11,062 nucleotides of DNA. Origin: Candidatus Thiodictyon intracellulare (GTDB lineage Bacteria > Pseudomonadota > Gammaproteobacteria > Chromatiales > Chromatiaceae). The stretch is from assembly GCA_016292295.1 (NCBI GenBank), contig JADNEJ010000532.1, positions 1 to 11,062 on the forward strand. The letters run 5' to 3'. The position numbers and the translations under genes were made by a program. Below the pieces are notes generated by a model. The model was not told where the DNA came from and did not search any database. It saw only the letters and a program-made list of their open reading frames with translations. Of the stretch, positions 6,202 through 11,062 are shown in pieces (the first letter of the stretch is position 1; each line of letters begins with the position of its first letter).

Positions 6202-7448
6202 TGGACCATTTCAACTACCGCGGCAACCTGCTGCACGCCGAGGACTTGCCGCTCACCGCCATCGCGCAGCAGTTCGGCACCCCCTGCTATGTTTACTCCC
6301 GAGCGACGCTTGAGCGGCACTGGCACGCCTTCGACCGCGCCTTCCAGGGTCATCCGCACCTGATCTGTTTCGCGGTCAAGGCCAATGCCAACCTGGGGGT
6401 ATTAAGCGCTCTGGCGCGGCTCGGCTCCGGGTTCGATATCGTTTCGGTGGGTGAGCTGGAACGGGTGCTGGCGGCGGGGGGCGAGCCCGGGAAAGTCATC
6501 TTCTCGGGGGTCGGCAAGCGGGAGGACGAGCTGCGCCGGGCGCTGGAGGTCGGCATCCGCTGCTTTAATGTCGAGTCGGAGCCGGAGCTTAAGCGCCTCG
6601 ACCGCGTGGCGGGGGACCTGGGTCTCGTCGCGTTCGTCTCGCTGCGGGTCAATCCGGACGTGGACGCCCGCACCCATCCCTACATCGCCACCGGTCTCAA
6701 AGAGAACAAGTTCGGCATCGACATCCGGGCAGCTGAGGCGGTCTACCGGCAGGCGGCGCAGATGCCGCACCTGCGCGTCACCGGCATCGACTGCCACATC
6801 GGCTCCCAGCTCACGGACCTGGCTCCCTTCCTGGCCGCCCTGGAGCGGGTACTGGCCCTCGCCGACCGGCTGGCGGCGGTCGGTATCCCCATCGGCCACC
6901 TAGATCTGGGCGGCGGACTGGGCATTCGCTACCTGGGCGAACACCCGCCGGAACCCGCTGCTTATGCCGCCGCACTGCTCCACCGCTTGGGCAAGCGCGG
7001 CCACGAGATCATCCTGGAGCCGGGACGCGCCATCGTCGGCAATGCCGGTATCCTGCTGACTCGGGTGGAGTATCTGAAGCCGACCGAGCACCAGCGCTTT
7101 GCCGTGGTGGACGCGGCGATGAACGACCTGCTACGCCCCGCCCTCTACCAGGCGGTCCAGGACATAGTGCCGGTACGCCTGGACAGCGAGGCCGACCCCG
7201 CCCGCTATGACCTGGTGGGCCCGGTGTGCGAGACCGGGGACTTCCTGGGCAAGGACCGCCTGCTAGCCCTGGAACCGGGCGACCTGCTGGCCGTACGCGG
7301 CAGCGGTGCTTACGGGTTCAGCATGAGTTCCAACTACAACAGCCGGCCGCGCGCCGCGGAGGTCATGGTGGACGGCGGGCAGGCCCATCTGGTGCGACGC
7401 CGGGAGAACATCGCGGACCTGATGGCCGGGGAGTCGCTGCTCCCATGA
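6201..7448 (+). CDS. lysA: Diaminopimelate decarboxylase LysA
   Basis: LysA is a PLP enzyme that decarboxylates meso-diaminopimelate to L-lysine, the last step of lysine synthesis. The ATG at 6201 gives 415 residues, the normal length. Lys60 in CFAVKANAN is the PLP-binding lysine. H199 in DCHIGSQL, the glycine loop LGGGLG around 236-241 and EPGR at 273-276 form the PLP pocket of the alanine racemase-like barrel. CETGD at 343-347 supplies the cysteine that completes the active site across the dimer, and Y371 in GAYGFSMSSNYN is the conserved C-terminal tyrosine. The open frame extends upstream through lptM in another frame, but that extension is not protein-like. The stop overlaps the next gene by ATGA. 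No lesions are visible. Confidence 0.97.
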   Translation: MDHFNYRGNLLHAEDLPLTAIAQQFGTPCYVYSRATLERHWHAFDRAFQGHPHLICFAVKANANLGVLSALARLGSGFDIVSVGELERVLAAGGEPGKVIFSGVGKREDELRRALEVGIRCFNVESEPELKRLDRVAGDLGLVAFVSLRVNPDVDARTHPYIATGLKENKFGIDIRAAEAVYRQAAQMPHLRVTGIDCHIGSQLTDLAPFLAALERVLALADRLAAVGIPIGHLDLGGGLGIRYLGEHPPEPAAYAAALLHRLGKRGHEIILEPGRAIVGNAGILLTRVEYLKPTEHQRFAVVDAAMNDLLRPALYQAVQDIVPVRLDSEADPARYDLVGPVCETGDFLGKDRLLALEPGDLLAVRGSGAYGFSMSSNYNSRPRAAEVMVDGGQAHLVRRRENIADLMAGESLLP

Positions 7449-8140
7449 AGCGCCGTCCCGAACCGGAACTCATAGAGGACGCCGAACAGGCCCTGGCCTA
7501 TGCCCAGGCCGACTTCTTGGAGTCCAACGCCCTCTTCATCAAGCTGCTCGGCCGGCTGGAGCAGACCCCCCTGCACCGCGCCCGCGCGCTGGACCTGGGC
7601 TACAGCTCGGCGGACATCGTCTGCCGCTTCCTGCGCGCCTGGCCGCAGGCAACCTGCGACGCCTTGGACGGCTCCGTCGCCATGCTGAGGCACGCCAGGG
7701 CCGCACTGGACCGGCTGCCCGGGGTCACCGCACGCACCCGGCTGCTGTGCGAGTGCATACCCCGCCCTACGCTACCCAAGGCCCACTATGACCTGATTCT
7801 CTCCAACGGCCTGCTCCACCAACTGCACAATCCCCAGGTGCTCTGGCAGACGGTGCGGGCCGCCACTCCCCCCGGCGCCCAGGTCCTGATCATGGACCTG
7901 ATGCGCCCCGCCTCCGCCGGCTGGGCCGAGACCCTGGTGGCGACCTACGCGGCCGGCGAGCCCGAGGTCCTGCGCACCGACTTCCGCAACTCGCTGTTCG
8001 CCGCCTTCGAGCCCACGGGGGTGGTGGAACAGCTGGTGGACGCGGGACTGAGCGAACTGGAGGTGGCCGTTGTGAGCGACCGGCACCTGGTGGTCCTCGG
8101 CCGTCTGCAAGAAACAGATCGGCCGCAAGAATGGGCCTGA
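7445..8140 (+). CDS. Class I SAM-dependent methyltransferase-like protein, unusual motif I
   Basis: This is a 231-residue protein with a Rossmann-fold methyltransferase layout. A helix-rich N-terminus ([18 protein letters not shown]) leads to motif I at 48-58 ([11 protein letters not shown]), an acidic residue at 74 (DALDGS), and motif IV/V-like [20 protein letters not shown] at 115-134. [14 protein letters not shown] at 144-157 and a C-terminal [10 protein letters not shown] complete the fold. Motif I normally reads DLGCGxG; here Tyr and two Ser replace the Cys-Gly-(Pro/Thr) part, removing a glycine that lines the SAM pocket. The frame is otherwise intact and sits between lysA and dapF with overlaps on both sides (4 and 10 bases). 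The substrate is unknown. It may be an active variant, a binding-only protein or a gene starting to decay. Confidence 0.8.
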   Translation: MKRRPEPELIEDAEQALAYAQADFLESNALFIKLLGRLEQTPLHRARALDLGYSSADIVCRFLRAWPQATCDALDGSVAMLRHARAALDRLPGVTARTRLLCECIPRPTLPKAHYDLILSNGLLHQLHNPQVLWQTVRAATPPGAQVLIMDLMRPASAGWAETLVATYAAGEPEVLRTDFRNSLFAAFEPTGVVEQLVDAGLSELEVAVVSDRHLVVLGRLQETDRPQEWA

Positions 8141-8961
8141 GATTTACCAAGATGCACGGCCTGGGCAACGACTTCGTCGTCTTCGACGCCGTGCGCCAGG
8201 TGGTCGAGCTCGATGCCGCGGCCATCCGCCGGCTGGCGGATCGGCGCCGCGGCATCGGTTGCGACCAGGTGCTGCTGGTGGAGCGCCCGCGGCTGCCCGG
8301 CACCGCCTTCCACTATCGCATCTTCAACGCCGACGGCTCCGAGGTAGAGCAATGCGGCAATGGCGCTCGCTGCTTCGCCCGCTTCGTGCGCGACCAGGGG
8401 CTGTCGGACCAGCGCGAGATCCCGGTCGGCACCGCCGCCGGTGCGATCCGGCTCTTCATCGAGCAGGACGGCCAGGTCCGGGTCGACATGGGGGTCCCGA
8501 TACTGGACCCGGCGCGCATCCCCTTCCGAGCGAATGCGCAGGCCCCGACCTACGACCTCGCGGTGGACGGCGAGACACTCACCATCGGCGCCGTCTCCAT
8601 GGGTAACCCCCATGCGGTGCTGCTGGTGGACGATACGGACACGGCGCCGGTGGCGCGACTTGGCCCCCGCATCGAGTCCCACCCGCGCTTTCCCCAGCGG
8701 GTGAATGTGGGCTTCATGCAGGTGCTGGCGCCGGATCGGATCCGGCTGCGCGTCTACGAGCGCGGCACCGGGGAGACCCAGGCCTGCGGGACCGGGGCCT
8801 GCGCGGCCGTGGTGAGCGGACGCACCCGCGGGCTGCTCGGGCCGCGGGTCCGGGTCAGCCTGCCCGGCGGGGACCTTGTGATAGAGTGGTCTGTCAACGG
8901 GGGAGCGGTTCTGATGACCGGACCGGCACAACGGGTCTTCGAGGGGGATATCGAGCCATGA
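8131..8961 (+). CDS. dapF: Diaminopimelate epimerase DapF
   Basis: DapF interconverts LL- and meso-diaminopimelate without a cofactor, using two cysteines as acid and base, and supplies meso-DAP for peptidoglycan and for LysA. The ATG at 8131 gives 276 residues, the typical length, starting [21 protein letters not shown]75 in QCGNGARC and C219 in ACGTGACAA are the catalytic pair. N13, N66 (FNADGS) and MGNPH at 157-161 belong to the substrate pocket. The start lies inside the upstream methyltransferase (10-base overlap) and the stop overlaps the DUF484 ATG, so translation is probably coupled. Pairing with lysA joins the last two steps of DAP/lysine synthesis. Confidence 0.97.
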   Translation: MGLRFTKMHGLGNDFVVFDAVRQVVELDAAAIRRLADRRRGIGCDQVLLVERPRLPGTAFHYRIFNADGSEVEQCGNGARCFARFVRDQGLSDQREIPVGTAAGAIRLFIEQDGQVRVDMGVPILDPARIPFRANAQAPTYDLAVDGETLTIGAVSMGNPHAVLLVDDTDTAPVARLGPRIESHPRFPQRVNVGFMQVLAPDRIRLRVYERGTGETQACGTGACAAVVSGRTRGLLGPRVRVSLPGGDLVIEWSVNGGAVLMTGPAQRVFEGDIEP

Positions 8962-9830
8962 GAAAGACAAAGGTCGAGGGAGACGCCGCCGGGGCCGGGG
9001 CGAGCGAGGCCGTGATCGCCGGCGGGGCTGCAACGGGGAAGGGCGCCGGGGGGACGGCAGCGGCAACGGTCGCCGCCTACCTGCAGGGTCACCCGGACTA
9101 CTTCGAGTCCAACCCGGAGGTCCTGGCCCAGCTGCACATCCCTCACACCGCGGCTGGTACGGCGGTCTCGCTGATCGAGCGCCAGGTCAGGGTACTGCGC
9201 GCACAACTCGACACCGAGCGTGGCCGACTGGCGCAACTCATCGCCCGCGCTCGCGAGTACGAGTCCTTCTCCGCTCGCCTGCACGCACTGGTACTCGCCC
9301 TGATCGCCGCCCCGGACCTGGAGCGGGTCGACGCCGCGCTCCAAGAGGGCCTGACGCACGAGTTCAGCGCCCAGGCGGTGACCCTCAAACTCTTCCCGTT
9401 GGACCCCGCGGCCGCTGACACAGACCCCGATCCCCTAGTCGCCGCTTTCCGCGACTTCCTGGAACGCAAGCACGTCCTGTGCGGGCCCTTGGACGAGACC
9501 AAGAACGCGGCCCTGTTCGGCGAACTGCAGAGGCCACTTGGCGATCAGGCCCGGTGTGCTGCCCTGATACCGATCCACGCAAACGGACGCTCCGGCGTAC
9601 TCGCCATCGGAGCCGCCGATCCCGACCGCTTCAAGCCCGATATGCGCACCGACCTCCTGGACCGCCTGGGTGAGATCGTAAGCTGCAAGCTGCAGATGCT
9701 GCCCCCGGGGTCACCGGCAACAGCGGCACCGACACCGGAGCCGCCGCAGCCGACGGCCCAGGCCCTCGAGGCCGCACCCAAGTCGACGCCGGCCCGGCGT
9801 AAGCGCGCCAAAAAAACGGACCCGGAATGA
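8958..9830 (+). CDS. DUF484 family protein
   Basis: This protein belongs to the DUF484 (YigA-like) family, nearly always found between dapF and xerC in gammaproteobacteria; its biochemical role is not established. In 290 residues, [20 protein letters not shown] at 41-60 is the family's N-terminal signature. The segment 69-104 ([20 protein letters not shown] and on) is probably a coiled coil, and about 105-250 has the look of a GAF-like sensory fold, with [19 protein letters not shown] near its end. The first 35 residues are Gly/Ala-rich and the last 35 Pro/Ala/Lys-rich; both are probably disordered and not conserved. ATGA overlaps link it to dapF and xerC. Confidence 0.92.
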   Translation: MRKTKVEGDAAGAGASEAVIAGGAATGKGAGGTAAATVAAYLQGHPDYFESNPEVLAQLHIPHTAAGTAVSLIERQVRVLRAQLDTERGRLAQLIARAREYESFSARLHALVLALIAAPDLERVDAALQEGLTHEFSAQAVTLKLFPLDPAAADTDPDPLVAAFRDFLERKHVLCGPLDETKNAALFGELQRPLGDQARCAALIPIHANGRSGVLAIGAADPDRFKPDMRTDLLDRLGEIVSCKLQMLPPGSPATAAPTPEPPQPTAQALEAAPKSTPARRKRAKKTDPE

Positions 9831-10735
9831 GCGAGCCGGAAGAGAGCCCCATCGAGCCCTTCCTCGCCCATCTGGCCCACGAGCGGCGCCTGGCCGACCC
9901 GACGCTCTGCGCCTACCGTGCCGACCTGGAGCGGCTCAGCGCGTGGCTGACCGCGGCCGGCGGCGCGCCGGACGCCATCACCTGCCTCGACCAGCAGCAG
10001 GTCCGCCGCTATGTCGCCTGGCGGCACCGCACCGGGGTCTGCGGGCGCACCCTGCAGCGTGAACTTTCCAGCCTGCGCAGCCTCTATCGCTGGCTGTTGC
10101 GCGAGGGGCGCGCGCTCAACAACCCAGCGGTGGGCATCCGCGCTCCCAAGACGCCGCGCAAGCTCCCCGCCACCTTGGACGCCGACCAGTTGTGCAACCT
10201 GCTCGACCGCCCGGTGGACGACCTGCTCGCCTTCCGCGACACGGCGATGATCGAGCTGTTCTATTCGTCCGGGCTGCGCCTGGCCGAGCTGGTCAGCGTC
10301 AACCTGAGCGACATCGACATGGCCGACGCCATGCTCAGCGTCACCGGCAAGGGCGCCAAGACCAGGCGGGTTCCGGTGGGCACCCAGGCGCGCGAGGCCG
10401 TGCAGCATTGGATGCGGGTACGCGCCAATCTGGCCGCGGCCGAGGAACCCGCGCTCTTCGTCAGCAGCCGCGGTAGCCGCATCCACCCCCGCACGGTCCG
10501 CACCCGGATCGCTCAATGGGCGCAGGAACAGGGCGCCACGCGCAATGTGCACCCACACATGCTGCGCCACTCATTCGCTAGCCACCTGCTGGAGTCCTCC
10601 GGGGACCTGCGGGCCGTCCAGGAACTGCTCGGCCACGCCGATATCAGCACCACCCAGATCTACACCCATCTCGATTTCCAGCACCTGGCCCAGGTCTATG
10701 ACCAGGCCCACCCCCGGGCCAAGCGCAAGCCCTGA
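9827..10735 (+). CDS. xerC: Tyrosine recombinase XerC
   Basis: XerC acts with XerD at the dif site to resolve chromosome dimers, under FtsK control at the division septum. The protein has 302 residues, the usual length. The N-terminal SAM-like DNA-binding domain spans about 8-100 (FLAHLAHERRLADPTLCAYR). The catalytic domain has R151 (SSGLRLAEL), K175 (TGKGAKTRRVP), H244 and R247 (HPHMLRHSFASHLL), H270 (LLGHADISTTQIYTH) and the nucleophile Y279, so all active-site residues are present. The ATG overlaps the DUF484 stop (ATGA), and it is the last gene of the operon. Its position after dapF-DUF484 favours XerC over XerD or an integrase. Confidence 0.96.
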   Translation: MSEPEESPIEPFLAHLAHERRLADPTLCAYRADLERLSAWLTAAGGAPDAITCLDQQQVRRYVAWRHRTGVCGRTLQRELSSLRSLYRWLLREGRALNNPAVGIRAPKTPRKLPATLDADQLCNLLDRPVDDLLAFRDTAMIELFYSSGLRLAELVSVNLSDIDMADAMLSVTGKGAKTRRVPVGTQAREAVQHWMRVRANLAAAEEPALFVSSRGSRIHPRTVRTRIAQWAQEQGATRNVHPHMLRHSFASHLLESSGDLRAVQELLGHADISTTQIYTHLDFQHLAQVYDQAHPRAKRKP

Positions 10736-10756
10736 GTGCCGGGGATCGGCGGGTGC

Positions 10757-10846
10757 GGCCTTGATCATAACTCCGGCCACCCGCCGTCGCGGCCCCCGGC
10801 CGCGACGAGTGTTAGCGAAGATCTGGCAGGATTAGTGATTAAGGCC
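10757..10846. mobile_element. MITE-like element B, 90 bp with inverted repeats and target duplication
   Basis: The left end reads GGCCTTGATCATAACTCCGG. The right end, read inward on the minus strand from 10846, reads GGCCTTAATCACTAATCCTG. Over 22 bases, 17 match. The first 11 bases differ only by one G-to-A, and the left end matches the ends of element A. Perfect 9-bp direct repeats flank it. The interior has no coding capacity and carries the hairpin at 10786-10806. It lies 21 bases after the xerC stop, where insertion does no harm. This is most likely a non-autonomous element moved by a transposase that is not encoded in the window. Confidence 0.68.
10786..10806. terminator. Perfect 9-bp GC hairpin after xerC, inside element B
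   Basis: GTCGCGGCC (10786-10794) and GGCCGCGAC (10798-10806) pair perfectly around a CCC loop, about 50 bases downstream of the xerC stop. No T-run follows, so it is not a canonical intrinsic terminator, but it could slow polymerase or protect the operon's 3' end. It may instead be the structural core of the repeat element. Confidence 0.4.
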
Positions 10847-10855
10847 GGCGGGTGC

Positions 10856-11007
10856 GATCAAAACTGCTGTGTGTCGGCTTGATCGTCGAGTGCCGGATGG
10901 GCAAAGCGCAGCGTTCCCATCGTCCAGACCTCGACGCAGCCTGCAGCGGATAGCCTTATTGCGACATTGATTCTTGCCGGCCTTGATCAACCTAAAAGGA
11001 GCAGTAA
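10856..11007. other. Intergenic stretch after the xerC operon
   Basis: Apart from the solo element end at 10979-10989 I see no gene. CGGCTTGATCG near 10876 is a poor echo of the same end motif. AAAAGGAG at 10994-11001 would be a fair ribosome binding site for the GTG at 11008. No clear promoter is visible. Confidence 0.4.
10979..10989 (+). repeat. Isolated copy of the element end sequence
   Basis: GGCCTTGATCA repeats exactly the outermost 11 bases of elements A and B. The following bases (ACCTAAAAGG) do not continue the longer similarity, and I find no inverted partner nearby. It may be a solo end left by a deleted or older insertion. Confidence 0.4.
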
Positions 11008-11062
11008 GTGCCCGCCGCGGGCCGTTCCTGGCCCGCGGACGGGTACACGCTGAGGCGAAATT
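11008..11062 (+). CDS. Possible start of a further gene, cut by the window edge
   Basis: A GTG at 11008 follows an AAAAGGAG ribosome-binding-like sequence with six to seven bases between, and opens a frame VPAAGRSWPADGYTLRRN that stays open to the window end. Eighteen residues are too few to identify a product, and the frame also runs through a strong hairpin (11011-11043). It may therefore be chance. Confidence 0.2.
   Translation, partial: MPAAGRSWPADGYTLRRN
11011..11043. other. Strong GC hairpin at the right edge
   Basis: CCGCGGGCC (11015-11023) and GGCCCGCGG (11030-11038) pair perfectly around a GTTCCT loop. CCCG (11011-11014) and CGGG (11040-11043) extend the stem past one bulged A, giving about 13 pairs. 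No T-run follows. If the GTG at 11008 is a real start, the stem would cover the first codons. Otherwise it may be a terminator or another small repeat. Confidence 0.4.

Larger units (their letters stand above)
10748..10855. repeat. 9-bp direct repeats flanking element B (target duplication)
   Basis: GGCGGGTGC occurs exactly at 10748-10756 and 10847-10855, each copy abutting the outermost GGCC of element B. A perfect 9-mer immediately outside both ends of an inverted-repeat unit is what transposition produces. Nine-base duplications are known for several insertion sequence families, so the duplication alone does not name the transposase. Confidence 0.7.

Noticed and set aside
7945..9066. Long minus-strand open frame of 373 residues antisense to dapF
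   Set aside because: It overlaps the clearly real dapF and DUF484 genes and encodes Arg/Pro/His-rich sequence with no recognisable motif.
9545..10570. Long minus-strand open frame of 341 residues antisense to xerC
   Set aside because: xerC on the plus strand has every catalytic residue. The antisense frame shows no domain and arises from GC-rich codon structure.

Overview
The window looks like a high-GC gammaproteobacterial chromosome. The block lptM-lysA-(methyltransferase)-dapF-DUF484-xerC is a standard gammaproteobacterial arrangement, and the protein sequences read most like Chromatiaceae (purple sulfur bacteria). That placement comes from memory of gene style, not from a search. The window splits into a decayed left half and an intact right half.

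Left half (1-5660). The first 300 bases hold no convincing gene, only a degenerate sequence resembling group II intron domain V. An AT-richer patch follows with a frameshifted gene for a small secreted six-cysteine protein (315-600) and a badly degraded IS630-family transposase on the minus strand (669-1752). Next come a 124-bp MITE-like element (1796-1919), a cluster of short GAGCAAAAG repeats, and a doubtful small minus-strand ORF. trmB (tRNA m7G46 methyltransferase) is the only recognisable intact gene here. It runs directly into fetA and fetB (iron-export ABC transporter) and then a tandem META-domain exported protein. All three are pseudogenes carrying frameshifts, stop codons or lost catalytic residues.

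Right half (5911-10735). Six intact genes form a tightly packed, mostly overlapping operon: the LptM-type lipoprotein, diaminopimelate decarboxylase (lysA), a class I methyltransferase with an eroded SAM-binding motif, diaminopimelate epimerase (dapF), a DUF484 protein and the recombinase xerC. LysA and DapF share the meso-DAP/lysine branch that feeds peptidoglycan and protein synthesis. XerC resolves chromosome dimers, and LptM assists outer-membrane LPS translocon assembly.

Right end (10736-11062). Immediately after xerC is a 90-bp MITE-like insertion with imperfect terminal inverted repeats, a perfect internal hairpin and an exact 9-bp target duplication. Its end sequence, GGCCTTGATCA, is shared with the left-hand element and with an isolated copy at 10979. 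A second strong hairpin and a possible GTG start of another gene close the window.

The main points of interest are the small repeat-element family and the gradient of gene decay. Many lesions look like G-to-A or C-to-T transitions, which suggests relaxed selection or early genome erosion. I found no CRISPR array, tRNA, rRNA or defence system.
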